The notes under the pieces were generated by a model that ran no database searches, was not told the origin of the DNA, and saw nothing but the letters and a program-made list of their open reading frames with translations. Positions 1-8,295 of a stretch of DNA of 64,000 nt are shown piece by piece (the stretch's first letter is position 1; every line of letters begins with the position of its first letter). Position numbers and translations under genes: made by a program. The stretch comes from Pirellula staleyi DSM 6068 (GTDB lineage Bacteria > Planctomycetota > Planctomycetia > Pirellulales > Pirellulaceae): contig NC_013720.1 in the NCBI RefSeq assembly GCF_000025185.1, positions 3,224,001-3,288,000 on the forward strand, in the 5' to 3' direction.

Positions 1-1
1 C

Positions 2-736
2 CCGGTGCTCGTGATGCAAGCGATGGGGCGCAAGATCGGCTTCATCCCAGCCGCCGCTCGTCTAGCCGATCCGCACCGCGAAATGCCGCTGCAGATCTAT
101 CTGGCCGAGAGCCCATGCTCGCTCGAGCAGTTGGCCGACAACGTCAACGATCAGCTGAAGCGAGATGGCCGCTGCATGGTGGTGATCAGCGAAGGCTTTA
201 ACGTGGGGAGTCTCGGCGAACGTCGTGACTCGTTTGGTCACGTGCAGTTCAGTTCGAGTGAAACCACCGTGGCTCAAACCGTGGTGAACTACCTGAACTC
301 GAAGGGGCTCGCTGCCAAGGGAGCCGCTCGCGGCAATGTCCCGGGGACCGATCAGCGTCACTCGATGGCGTATGCCTCGACGGTCGATCTCGACGAAGCC
401 TACCGGGCCGGCGAGATGTGTGCGCACCTCGCCACCACCGGCCAAAGTGGCTACATGGCGACGATTCTTCGCAACGAAGGTTCGATTTACAGCGTGCGGT
501 ACGACAAAGCTCCGCTGGAACTTGTCGCCAACAGCGAACGGATGTTCCCCAAAAACTGGATCACCGCCGCAGGTAACGACGTCACCGACGACTTTATTCG
601 CTACGCCAAACCGCTCGTGGGCGAAGGGATGCTCAGCCTCCCGATGGTCGACGGCCGCCAACGCCTCACCCGCCTCGAGAAAAAATACGCAACTCAAAAG
701 CTCGCCAAGTACATTCCCCAAGCGGATCGGAAGTAG
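2..736 (+). CDS. 6-phosphofructokinase family protein, C-terminal part (5' end outside window)
   Basis: The reading frame is open from the first bases, so the true start lies upstream. The 244 visible residues match the C-terminal half of PfkA-fold phosphofructokinases: a GRKIGF segment, a MVVISEGFN strand, a PGTDQRHS region followed by the D-x3-A-x2-AG helix typical of the fructose-6-phosphate side, and a GYMATILR segment. The enzyme phosphorylates fructose 6-phosphate in glycolysis. Without the N-terminal GGD/GDG region I cannot tell an ATP-dependent from a pyrophosphate-dependent enzyme, although the style resembles the PPi-dependent planctomycete forms. It lies upstream of gnd and zwf on the same strand, so this is a carbon-metabolism neighbourhood. 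A short GC hairpin follows the stop. Confidence 0.85.
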   Translation, partial: PVLVMQAMGRKIGFIPAAARLADPHREMPLQIYLAESPCSLEQLADNVNDQLKRDGRCMVVISEGFNVGSLGERRDSFGHVQFSSSETTVAQTVVNYLNSKGLAAKGAARGNVPGTDQRHSMAYASTVDLDEAYRAGEMCAHLATTGQSGYMATILRNEGSIYSVRYDKAPLELVANSERMFPKNWITAAGNDVTDDFIRYAKPLVGEGMLSLPMVDGRQRLTRLEKKYATQKLAKYIPQADRK

Positions 737-737
737 G

Positions 738-753
738 CGGGCCCGAAGGCCCG
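738..753 (+). terminator. GC hairpin after the phosphofructokinase gene
   Basis: CGGGCC (738-743) and GGCCCG (748-753) form a perfect 6-bp stem with a CGAA loop, starting two bases after the stop codon. No T-run follows, so it is at best a weak or factor-assisted terminator, or an RNA-stabilising hairpin. Confidence 0.35.
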
Positions 754-759
754 TGCAAG

Positions 760-790
760 GGGGCCAGAGGTCAGGGGGCGGAGACCAGGG
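760..790 (+). repeat. Left arm of an inverted repeat framing a small gene cassette
   Basis: This G-rich 31-base stretch begins GGGGCCAGAGGTCAGGGGGC. It reappears in inverted orientation at 1283-1313 with about six mismatches. The arms enclose a lower-GC segment with one gene (836-1198) and so look like the ends of an inserted unit between the phosphofructokinase and HAD genes. I see no clear target-site duplication. Confidence 0.7.
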
Positions 791-835
791 AGAGAAGCAG
801 TGACAGCAGAGTATTTTGGGTGAAGCTCTAATGCG

Positions 836-1198
836 ATGAAAAGCTATCGAGAGCTCAGGGTTTGGCAGTTAAGTGTTGATCTTGCGGTTGAGATCTGCCT
901 GCTCCTCGAAAATTTCCCTAAGCACGAACTTTTTGGAATTTGTAGTCAGCTTCGCCGATGTGCCGTTTCGATTCCATCCAACATTGCGGAAGGTCATCAA
1001 CGAGATTCCACCAGAGAGTTTTTAAAGCACTTGTCGATAGCCTGTGGATCTCTGGCAGAACTTGAAACACAACTTCTTATCTCTGAGCGACTTGGTTACC
1101 TCAAGCCTGAAAAATTCAGTGACTTCACAGCTAGGCTTCAAGAACTTGGACGAATGATTAACGGACTTCAGAATTCGTTGCGACGAAAACTAGACTGA
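836..1198 (+). CDS. Four helix bundle protein (S23 / 23S rRNA intervening-sequence protein family)
   Basis: This 120-residue protein matches the four-helix-bundle family often annotated as 23S rRNA intervening-sequence protein. Hallmarks are the N-terminal YRELRVWQLSVDLA segment, the central SIPSNIAEG motif, and LAELETQL near residue 85. Members are found as ORFs within rRNA intervening sequences, as accessory proteins in some diversity-generating retroelements, and as orphan genes; no enzymatic activity is established. No rRNA or reverse transcriptase gene is visible here. The gene is clearly more AT-rich than its neighbours and sits between inverted G-rich repeats, which suggests recent acquisition as a small cassette. 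The start ATG has only a weak ribosome binding site. Confidence 0.8.
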   Translation: MKSYRELRVWQLSVDLAVEICLLLENFPKHELFGICSQLRRCAVSIPSNIAEGHQRDSTREFLKHLSIACGSLAELETQLLISERLGYLKPEKFSDFTARLQELGRMINGLQNSLRRKLD

Positions 1199-1282
1199 GG
1201 GTTGATCGGTCAGTTTCACCTCGAATTCTTCAATGGATAGAACATTCCTTCGGTAGATTTTTTCGTTACTTTCAACCGTATT

Positions 1283-1313
1283 ACCTGACCCCTGCCCCCT
1301 AACCTCTGGCCCC
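1283..1313 (-). repeat. Right arm of the inverted repeat framing the four-helix-bundle cassette
   Basis: The reverse complement begins GGGGCCAGAGGTTAGGGGGC and mirrors 760-790. It ends only 8 bases before the ATG of the next gene, so the 5' untranslated region and ribosome binding site of that gene lie inside or were replaced by the repeat. Confidence 0.7.
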
Positions 1314-1321
1314 TCCAAACT

Positions 1322-2185
1322 ATGTTCGAAATCACCCCCAAACACTCCTTCCTGGTCGGTATCGACTCCGATGGATGTGCGTTTGATACGATGGAACTGA
1401 AGCACAAAGAATGCTTCATTCCCAACATCATCAACTACTACAACCTGCAAGCCGTGAGCAAATACGCTCGCGAAGCTGCTGAGTTTGTGAACCTCTACAG
1501 CAAGAGCCGCGGCATCAACCGCTTCCCGGCGCTGGTCGAAGCACTCGAGTGGCTCGCTCGTCGTCCTGAAGTCATCGGTCGTGGCTTCAAGGTCGAGATT
1601 CCCGAGTCGCTCCGCGCTTGGCTCAAAGAAGAGACCAAACTCGGTAACCCAGCGCTCGAAGCCAAAGTGAAGGCGACGAATGATCCTGCTCTGACGCAGT
1701 GCCTCGCTTGGTCCAAGGCGGTGAACAAGACGGTTGACGAGATGGTCCGCGCGGTGCCCCCTTTCCCGCTGGTTCGCGAAAGCCTCGACAAGCTTGCTGA
1801 AAAGGCCGATCTCATCGTCTGTTCAGCGACCCCTAACGCCGCACTTGAAAAAGAGTGGCACGAGCACGGTATCGACAAACACATCGTTAAGATCTGCGGC
1901 CAGGAAGTGGGGACGAAGAAAGAAATTCTCGTCAACTCGAAGAAGTACGCCGCCAATCACACCCTCATGATCGGCGATGCCCCCGGCGATTACTCGGCTG
2001 CCAAAGCCAACAGTTGCCTCTTCTTCCCGATCAATCCTGGTCACGAAGATGCCAGCTGGAAGAACTTCTACGAAGAAGGTATCGAGCGTTTCTTTGGTGG
2101 CACGTTCGCCGGCGACTATCAAACCAAACTGCTCGCCGAATTCGAAAAGTACTTGCCCGAAAAGCCCTCGTGGCCCGTGGTGTAG
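1322..2185 (+). CDS. HAD superfamily hydrolase
   Basis: The 287-residue product carries the four HAD motifs: DSDG with nucleophile Asp15 and Asp17, a Ser/Thr motif in VCSATPN, a lysine around KKEIL, and the acidic motif GDAPGD around Asp219. HAD enzymes with DxDG are usually Mg-dependent phosphatases acting on small phosphorylated metabolites; the substrate cannot be read from sequence. The position between phosphofructokinase and gnd hints at a sugar phosphate, by inference only. The bases just upstream belong to the inverted repeat ending at 1313, and I see no good Shine-Dalgarno there. Confidence 0.85.
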   Translation: MFEITPKHSFLVGIDSDGCAFDTMELKHKECFIPNIINYYNLQAVSKYAREAAEFVNLYSKSRGINRFPALVEALEWLARRPEVIGRGFKVEIPESLRAWLKEETKLGNPALEAKVKATNDPALTQCLAWSKAVNKTVDEMVRAVPPFPLVRESLDKLAEKADLIVCSATPNAALEKEWHEHGIDKHIVKICGQEVGTKKEILVNSKKYAANHTLMIGDAPGDYSAAKANSCLFFPINPGHEDASWKNFYEEGIERFFGGTFAGDYQTKLLAEFEKYLPEKPSWPVV

Positions 2186-2294
2186 TGCGACAAGAGACGC
2201 TCCGCAGTTCCTAACGAATCTTCAGCGGAACTGCGGATCAAGCTGCATACAATCTTTCCAAGTTTCTGAATCACTTTTTGGTTAGTCAACTCTC

Positions 2295-3746
2295 ATGGCA
2301 TCTTGCGATTTTGGTTTGATCGGACTGGCAGTGATGGGCGAGAACCTCGCTCTCAACGTCGAAAGCCGCGGCTACAGCGTCGCTGTTTTCAACCGCACCA
2401 CTTCGGTGGTCGACAACTTTATTAGTGGCCGCGCGAAGGGGAAGCAGTTCGTCGGCTGTCACTCGCTGGAAGAGTTGGTCCAGTCGGTCAAAACGCCTCG
2501 CAAGATCATGATGATGGTGAAAGCTGGACCAGCAGTTGATGATCTCATCGAACAGCTGCTCCCGCATCTCTCGCCCGGCGACGTGATTATCGACGGCGGC
2601 AACGAGCACTACACCAACACCGAACGCCGTACCGCTTACATCGAAAGCAAGGGGCTGCTGTACATCGGCACCGGTGTTTCGGGTGGCGAAGAAGGGGCCC
2701 TCAAAGGCCCAAGCATGATGCCCGGCGGTAGCGAAGCTGGCTGGCCACTCGTCAAGCCGATCTTCCAAGCCATCGCTGCGAAGGTTGGTCCGAACAATGA
2801 TATTCCTTGCTGCGAGTGGGTCGGTCCACGTGGTGCTGGTCACTACGTGAAGATGGTTCACAACGGCATCGAATACGGCGACATGCAGCTGATTTGCGAA
2901 GCCTACCTGATGCTGAAAGAAGCGGGTGGCCTTTCGAACGAAGAGCTGTACGACGTCTTCGAAGAGTGGAACAACAGCGAGCTGCAAAGCTACTTGATCG
3001 AGATCAGCCGCGATATCTTCAGCGTGAAGGACGAAGAAGCAGGGGGCTATCTCGTCGACAAGATTCTCGACGTGGCTGGTGCCAAGGGAACGGGCAAGTG
3101 GATGAGCCAACTGGCGCTCGATCTTGGCGTTCCGAGCACGATGGTCACCGAAGCGGTTTATGCTCGTGGCCTCTCGGCCATGAAAGCAGCTCGCGTGAAA
3201 GCTTCGGGCATCCTCCAAGGACCCACGGTTGCCACGGCTGGTGTTTCGGTCGGGGAAAAGAAGGCGTTCATCGACGCGGTGAAGCAAGCGCTCTACGCTT
3301 CGAAGATCTGCAGCTACGCTCAGGGTTATGTGCAGCTGCAAGCTGCTGCGGCCGAGCACAAATGGCCGCTGAACTACGGCGATATCGCTCTGCTGTGGCG
3401 TGGTGGCTGCATCATCCGCGCGAAGTTCCTCGAGCGTATCAAGGAAGCTTTCGACGCCCATCCGAACCTCGAAAACCTGTTGTTCCACCCGTTCTTTGCT
3501 GAAGCTACGGCCAAGGCACAAGACTCGTGGCGCAAAGTGGTGGTCCTTGCTGCTCAGCTTGGTTTGCCGGTGATCGAATTCAGCAACGCTCTGTCGTACT
3601 ACGACAGCCTGCGTCGCGAACGTTTGCCAGCCAACTTGCTGCAAGCGCAGCGCGACTATTTCGGCGCTCACACCTACGAGCGGACCGACAAGACTGGCAA
3701 GTTCCACACCGATTGGATCAGCAAGCGTGCTACGCCCAAATCGTAA
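2295..3746 (+). CDS. gnd: 6-phosphogluconate dehydrogenase, decarboxylating
   Basis: At 483 residues this is the usual length of the long-form enzyme, which oxidises and decarboxylates 6-phosphogluconate to ribulose 5-phosphate with NADP+ in the oxidative pentose phosphate pathway. The N-terminal Rossmann signature is GLAVMGENLALNV, followed by FNRT. The catalytic lysine segment VKMVHNGIEYGDMQ, the IIDGGNEHY substrate segment and the C-terminal YFGAHTYERTD are all present. zwf lies 1 kb downstream on the same strand, so two oxidative steps of the pathway are encoded close together. A strong hairpin follows the stop. Confidence 0.97.
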   Translation: MASCDFGLIGLAVMGENLALNVESRGYSVAVFNRTTSVVDNFISGRAKGKQFVGCHSLEELVQSVKTPRKIMMMVKAGPAVDDLIEQLLPHLSPGDVIIDGGNEHYTNTERRTAYIESKGLLYIGTGVSGGEEGALKGPSMMPGGSEAGWPLVKPIFQAIAAKVGPNNDIPCCEWVGPRGAGHYVKMVHNGIEYGDMQLICEAYLMLKEAGGLSNEELYDVFEEWNNSELQSYLIEISRDIFSVKDEEAGGYLVDKILDVAGAKGTGKWMSQLALDLGVPSTMVTEAVYARGLSAMKAARVKASGILQGPTVATAGVSVGEKKAFIDAVKQALYASKICSYAQGYVQLQAAAAEHKWPLNYGDIALLWRGGCIIRAKFLERIKEAFDAHPNLENLLFHPFFAEATAKAQDSWRKVVVLAAQLGLPVIEFSNALSYYDSLRRERLPANLLQAQRDYFGAHTYERTDKTGKFHTDWISKRATPKS

Positions 3747-3774
3747 GCTGCGCTGATTCACCCGTTGTCCTAGC

Positions 3775-3809
3775 GGCTCGCAAGCCACCTCTTCTCCTGC
3801 TTGCGAGCC
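3775..3809 (+). repeat. Perfect 10-bp inverted repeat between gnd and the SDR gene
   Basis: GGCTCGCAAG (3775-3784) and CTTGCGAGCC (3800-3809) are exact complements separated by 15 bases. The element starts 28 bases after the gnd stop and ends about 60 bases before the next start. It could be a factor-dependent terminator or mRNA-protecting hairpin; there is no T-tract. Confidence 0.55.
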
Positions 3810-3872
3810 CACCGCCGAGGCAAGCCTGCACTCGGCAATCCTCTCGCACAATCGCAACCGGGAATCTGCTTC

Positions 3873-4655
3873 ATGTCCGACTTCGTGCGACACCTGTTCG
3901 GCCTCGAATCGCAAGTGGCGGTTGTCGTCGGCGCCACGGGGGTTCTCGGTGGGACGCTCGCCGAAGGCATTGCTCAGGCAGGAGCCCATGTGGTGGTCGC
4001 CGGTCGCGATGAAGCTCGGGGCATCGCTCGCGTGCAAGCGATCGAGAAGCTCGGCGGCACGGCAGAATTTCACTCGGTGACGGCCGACGAGCGGGCTTCG
4101 GTCGAGCAATTGCTGGCAGCCGTCCTCGCGCGTCACGGCCAAGTCGACATGCTCGTGAACTGCGCCGGCGCGAACTCAGCAACTCCTTACTTCGAGATCA
4201 AAGACGAAGATTGGAACCGGGTGGTCGAGAGCAATCTCACCACCACGCATCTAGGGTGTCAGATTTTTGCTAGTCACATGCGGACCCAGGCCGAGGGGGG
4301 CTCGATCCTCAATATCGGCAGCGTGACGGCTCACTTGCCCCTGTCGCGAGTCTTTGCCTACTCCGCTGCCAAAGCGGCGGTGGTGAACTTAACAAAGAAT
4401 CTCGCACGCGAGTTTGCGACGCAAAAAGTGCGGGTCAATGTTCTCTGTCCCGGATTTTTTCCCGCCGAACAGAACCGCAAGATCCTCGACACCGAGCGGG
4501 TCGACAATATCATGCGTCAAACGCCGATTCAGCGTTTTGGCGAACCCCAAGAACTCATTGGACCAGCTCTCTTGCTCCTCTCTCGCCGAGCGGGCTCGTT
4601 CATAACTGGTGAAGACCTCTACTGCGACGGCGGCTTCACCTCCATGCGTTTCTAG
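3873..4655 (+). CDS. Short-chain dehydrogenase/reductase, possibly a sugar-acid oxidoreductase
   Basis: This 260-residue SDR has the cofactor motif VGATGVLGG near the N-terminus, NCAGAN, the catalytic serine in NIGSVTAH and the YxxxK pair in FAYSAAKAA. The segment GFFPAEQNRK after the active site resembles SDR-type D-mannonate/fructuronate oxidoreductases and gluconate 5-dehydrogenases, so a role with sugar acids is plausible but not proven. I use the ATG at 3873 because the fold begins there; an upstream extension to 3801 is Arg/Pro-rich and unconserved in appearance. It lies between gnd and zwf. Confidence 0.85.
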   Translation: MSDFVRHLFGLESQVAVVVGATGVLGGTLAEGIAQAGAHVVVAGRDEARGIARVQAIEKLGGTAEFHSVTADERASVEQLLAAVLARHGQVDMLVNCAGANSATPYFEIKDEDWNRVVESNLTTTHLGCQIFASHMRTQAEGGSILNIGSVTAHLPLSRVFAYSAAKAAVVNLTKNLAREFATQKVRVNVLCPGFFPAEQNRKILDTERVDNIMRQTPIQRFGEPQELIGPALLLLSRRAGSFITGEDLYCDGGFTSMRF

Positions 4656-4758
4656 CGATTGGAGTTTCGGGCCTGTCCCGCACTCTGCGTCTAGCTGCGT
4701 AACTTAGACTCCCTACTCTACGAGCCATCCGACGATCGGTTGCGAAAAAGGTCTGCAC

Positions 4759-6219
4759 ATGCCTCACCAGGTAGTTATCTTCGGAGCCTCAGGCGACCTG
4801 ACAAGTCGCAAACTGATCCCCGCACTCTATCTCCTCTCGCGCAAGAATCGCTTGCCCAAAGAGACGAAGGTGATTGGGGTCTCGCGGACTGATTTCTCGC
4901 ACGAAGCGTGGCGCAATGAGCTCCTCGCAACCACCAAAAAATTCGCCGGCAGCGAGTTCGACGAAGCGTCGTGGAACACGTTTGCCGCCAATGTCTTCTA
5001 TCACGCTGCCGATGCTGCCGAGTCCGATGGCATTCAGTCGCTCGATCGATTCCTGAAGGAACTGGAAGCGGGGCAAACCAGCACGCGGCTGTACTACCTC
5101 TCGACGAGCCCCAAGCTCTACGAGCAGATCATCGCGCAGCTCGGTGCTGCCGGAATGGCGGAAGAATCTCAGGGAACGCGCCGCATTGTGATCGAAAAGC
5201 CGTTTGGCACCGATCTCAGTTCGGCCAAGCGGCTGAACCTCAGCACCCATAAAGTGTTCGACGAAAAGCAGGTCTATCGCATCGATCATTACCTCGGTAA
5301 AGAGACAGTGCAAAACCTGCTGGTCCTACGTTTTGCCAATACGATTTTCGAGCCGATTTGGAATCGTAACTACATCGACCATGTGCAGATCACCGTGGCC
5401 GAAGAAGTGGACGTGGGACGTCGCGCGGGCTGCTACGATGGGAGTGGTGTGCTGCGCGACATGTTTCAGAATCACTTGCTGCAGCTGTTGATGATCACCG
5501 CGATGGAAGCGCCGTCCCGTTTTCAGGCCGACTTTGTTCGCGATGAGAAGGTAAAGGTGCTGCGTGCTGTTCGGCCGCTCAACGGCAGCGATTATGCGCG
5601 CGATACCGTGCGTGGTCAGTACGACGGTTATTTGCAGGCAGAAGGGGTGCCGCAGGGGAGCCAAACAGCCACGTTCGCCGCGCTGAAGCTGCAGGTCGAT
5701 AACTGGCGCTGGAGTGGTGTGCCGTTTTACTTGCGCAGTGGCAAGGCAATGAGTTGCCGCACCACGCAAATCGTGATTCAGTTCCGTCAGCCTCCGCACA
5801 TGCTCTTTGCCGATGGAGCGCGTCCCGCTACGCAGTGCGATGCCAATCGACTGGTGGTGCAGATTCAACCCGCCGAAGGAATTCAGCTCGAGTTTCAGAC
5901 GAAGGTTCCCGATGCGGGGATGCGTCTGCGGATGACCGATCTCGACTTCAGTTTCCAGCGAGAATTCACCGGCGTGATGCCCGATTCCTATCAGCGGCTG
6001 TTGCTCGACGCGCTCAATGGCGATGCCAGCTTGTTTGCTCGCAGCGATGAAGTGGAACTGGCGTGGGGCATCATCGATCCGATTCTCGCGGCGTGGCAAA
6101 GCGACGATGCTCCACCACTCGATGGCTATCCCAAGGGAGATTGGGGCCCCGATCGAAGTGATAAGTGGATGCATGAACAAGGGCGTCAGTGGTTCGATGT
6201 CTGCCCGGTGCTGCACTAG
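4759..6219 (+). CDS. zwf: Glucose-6-phosphate 1-dehydrogenase
   Basis: This 486-residue protein has the family's usual length. It begins with the nucleotide-binding segment VIFGASGDLTSRKL and contains the active-site signature RIDHYLGKE with the substrate-binding lysine and catalytic histidine region. EKPFGTDL and IWNRNYIDHVQI are further family hallmarks. It oxidises glucose 6-phosphate to 6-phosphogluconolactone using NAD(P)+, the first step of the oxidative pentose phosphate pathway. No 6-phosphogluconolactonase is seen in the neighbourhood. Confidence 0.97.
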   Translation: MPHQVVIFGASGDLTSRKLIPALYLLSRKNRLPKETKVIGVSRTDFSHEAWRNELLATTKKFAGSEFDEASWNTFAANVFYHAADAAESDGIQSLDRFLKELEAGQTSTRLYYLSTSPKLYEQIIAQLGAAGMAEESQGTRRIVIEKPFGTDLSSAKRLNLSTHKVFDEKQVYRIDHYLGKETVQNLLVLRFANTIFEPIWNRNYIDHVQITVAEEVDVGRRAGCYDGSGVLRDMFQNHLLQLLMITAMEAPSRFQADFVRDEKVKVLRAVRPLNGSDYARDTVRGQYDGYLQAEGVPQGSQTATFAALKLQVDNWRWSGVPFYLRSGKAMSCRTTQIVIQFRQPPHMLFADGARPATQCDANRLVVQIQPAEGIQLEFQTKVPDAGMRLRMTDLDFSFQREFTGVMPDSYQRLLLDALNGDASLFARSDEVELAWGIIDPILAAWQSDDAPPLDGYPKGDWGPDRSDKWMHEQGRQWFDVCPVLH

Positions 6220-6294
6220 TGCGTAGCGCTGCTAATACTGGTAGAGATGGACGCAACAACTTCGGCTTCGAAACTTCTCCAAGGAAATCTGCCA

Positions 6295-6726
6295 ATGAAT
6301 GACGAGCGACAAGCGACCGTGCGATTGGTAGACGAACTGGGCGCAAGTGGCAAAGTGCGTCAGATCTTCGACGATATCAAGGCGACGAAGGGGATCGATC
6401 GTGTCCCCGCATTATGGCGCGCACTGGCAACAGCGCCTGATGAACTGGAACTCGTTTGGACGAGTCTCAAAGCGCGAATGCATCCCGAAGCCGTGGGACG
6501 CGAAAGCAATCTCGACGCCAAGACGCGCGAGATCATTGCCCTGGCAGTCTCGGCCACCAATGGCTGCAGCTACTGCGTGAACTCGCACACAGCAGCCCTT
6601 CGCAAACAGGGTGTCGATCAAGAGACGCTTGGCGAGATCATGGGGATTGTCTCGCTATTTAACAGTACGAACGCCCTCGCCGAAGGCTATCAGGTGGAGC
6701 CCGATGTCTTTCCACCTTTGGATTAA
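6295..6726 (+). CDS. Carboxymuconolactone decarboxylase / AhpD-like protein
   Basis: The product is 143 residues if translation starts at ATG 6295, where AAGGAA lies 8 bases upstream; an in-frame ATG at 6247 would add 16 residues. The AhpD-type motif NGCSYCVNSH supplies the CxxC pair and following histidine used in alkylhydroperoxidase-like proteins. The segment LDAKTREIIALAVSATN just before it is characteristic of the fold. Its likely role is thiol-dependent peroxide or reactive-species reduction, but many family members have no known substrate. The stop is close to the convergent DUF1501 gene. Confidence 0.85.
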   Translation: MNDERQATVRLVDELGASGKVRQIFDDIKATKGIDRVPALWRALATAPDELELVWTSLKARMHPEAVGRESNLDAKTREIIALAVSATNGCSYCVNSHTAALRKQGVDQETLGEIMGIVSLFNSTNALAEGYQVEPDVFPPLD

Positions 6727-6748
6727 CTCTCTGTCGATTGGCTGATCA

Positions 6749-8224
6749 CTACGAGATCAGCTCTTTGATCGGCTCGACCGGTTCGACACCCACCAATTTC
6801 TGCTCGAGTCCGCCGTAGAAGTACGACAGCTGATTGGGATTCATTCCCATCTGATGCAGCACGGTCGCATGCAGACGCTTCACGTGCATCGGTTGTTCGA
6901 TAGCAGCAGCGCCGAGTTCGTCGGTCGCACCCACGCTTTGACCACCCTTGATGCCGCCACCGGCCATCCACATCGTAAAGCCATACGAGTTATGATCGCG
7001 GCCGGTCCCTTCGGCATACTCGGCTGTGGGTTGACGACCAAACTCGCCACCCCAGATGATCAGCGTTTCGTCGAGCAGGCCACGTTGACGCAGGTCCTTG
7101 ATCAAACCGGCGATTGGCTTGTCGGTACGACCAGCGTGATAGTCGTGGTTCTTTTTCAGATCGCCGTGAGCATCCCAGTTGGCGTCGTTGTGATTGCCAC
7201 CGGAGTACAGTTGAATGAATCGCACACCCCGTTCGACAAGTCGTCGGGCCAGTATGCAGCGCCTGCCAAACTCGGATGTCCGTTCGTCGTCGGCACCGTA
7301 GAGCTTGAGAGTCTCGGCTGTCTCTTGCGTCAGGTCGACCGCTTCGGGCGCGTGCATCTGCATCTTGTACGCGAGTTCGTAGCTGGCAATGCGAGCGGCG
7401 AGATCGGTGTTTTCTGCACGCCCCGCTTGGTGCTCGGCATTGCTGGTGTGTAGTTCGTCGAGCAGTTTGCGCTGCATCTCGCGAGTCATTCCCTCGGGAG
7501 GACTCAGGTCGATGATCGGCGCACCCTTGGATCGCATGAGTGTGGCTTGGTAGCTGGCCGGCATATAGCCGCTCGACCAGTTCTTTGCGCCACTGATGGG
7601 TCCCCCGGTGGGATCGAGCATCACCACAAACCCGGGCAAGTTTTCGCTCTCGCTGCCGAGTCCATAGTTGATCCACGAACCAAGACAGGGACTGCCGCTG
7701 AGAATCTTACCAGTGTTCATCTGCAGCATCGCCGAGCCGTGAATCGGCGAGTCGGCCTGCATGCTCTTGATGAACGCCAGCGAATCGACTTCGGTGGCCA
7801 GATTGGGGAAGAGTTCAGAAACCCATTGTCCCGACTCGCCGTATTGTTTGAAGCTCCACTTCGGACCGACGACGCGTCCCGAGTTTTTGCTACCACCGCG
7901 CCCTTTGGTTTTCACTTCGATCGTCTGACCATCGAGCTCATAGAGTTTTGGCTTATAGTCGAACGTATCGACGTGGCTTGGGCCGCCGTACATGAACAGG
8001 AAGATCACACTTTTGGCTTTGGGAGCAAAGTGCGGAAGCTTAGGGGCTAGCGGATTGACGAATGGCGTGACACCGTCCGCTGCTGTCGATTGCTTATGGA
8101 AAAAGGCGTTTGCGCCGAGCATGCCGGTGAGGGCGAGCGAAGTGAACTTAGCCCCCGCTTCCCAGAGGAACTCGCGCCGAGTTCGATGGCAAAAACTTCC
8201 GGCAGGCTTTTGGTTGAAACTCAT
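6749..8224 (-). CDS. DUF1501 domain protein (Tat-exported, sulfatase-like fold)
   Basis: The 491-residue protein starts with a twin-arginine type leader, RTRREFLWEAG followed by a hydrophobic stretch, and continues with the DUF1501 features VIFLFMYGGPSHVDTFD, the QMNTG segment and GGEFGRQPTAE near the C-terminus. DUF1501 proteins are abundant in planctomycetes, adopt an alkaline-phosphatase/sulfatase-like fold and typically pair with DUF1549/DUF1553 cytochrome-type proteins, as here with the gene just upstream on the same strand. Their biochemical role is unresolved; export to the periplasm and action on complex carbohydrates are only suggested by genomic associations. Confidence 0.9.
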   Translation of the reverse strand: MSFNQKPAGSFCHRTRREFLWEAGAKFTSLALTGMLGANAFFHKQSTAADGVTPFVNPLAPKLPHFAPKAKSVIFLFMYGGPSHVDTFDYKPKLYELDGQTIEVKTKGRGGSKNSGRVVGPKWSFKQYGESGQWVSELFPNLATEVDSLAFIKSMQADSPIHGSAMLQMNTGKILSGSPCLGSWINYGLGSESENLPGFVVMLDPTGGPISGAKNWSSGYMPASYQATLMRSKGAPIIDLSPPEGMTREMQRKLLDELHTSNAEHQAGRAENTDLAARIASYELAYKMQMHAPEAVDLTQETAETLKLYGADDERTSEFGRRCILARRLVERGVRFIQLYSGGNHNDANWDAHGDLKKNHDYHAGRTDKPIAGLIKDLRQRGLLDETLIIWGGEFGRQPTAEYAEGTGRDHNSYGFTMWMAGGGIKGGQSVGATDELGAAAIEQPMHVKRLHATVLHQMGMNPNQLSYFYGGLEQKLVGVEPVEPIKELIS

Positions 8225-8295
8225 GATTCATCTCCCGAGCAGTGCGGAGCGTATGGATTATGGAAAACTGGAGTGGCCACTCATGCGCCACGCAT

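Noticed and set aside
1190-1450. Small minus-strand frame across the cassette end
   Set aside because: It overlaps the HAD gene and the repeat arm and has no ribosome binding site or recognisable product.
2286-4142. 618-codon minus-strand open frame antisense to gnd
   Set aside because: The plus strand encodes a complete, unmistakable 6-phosphogluconate dehydrogenase. The antisense frame is a by-product of high GC and has no recognisable motif.
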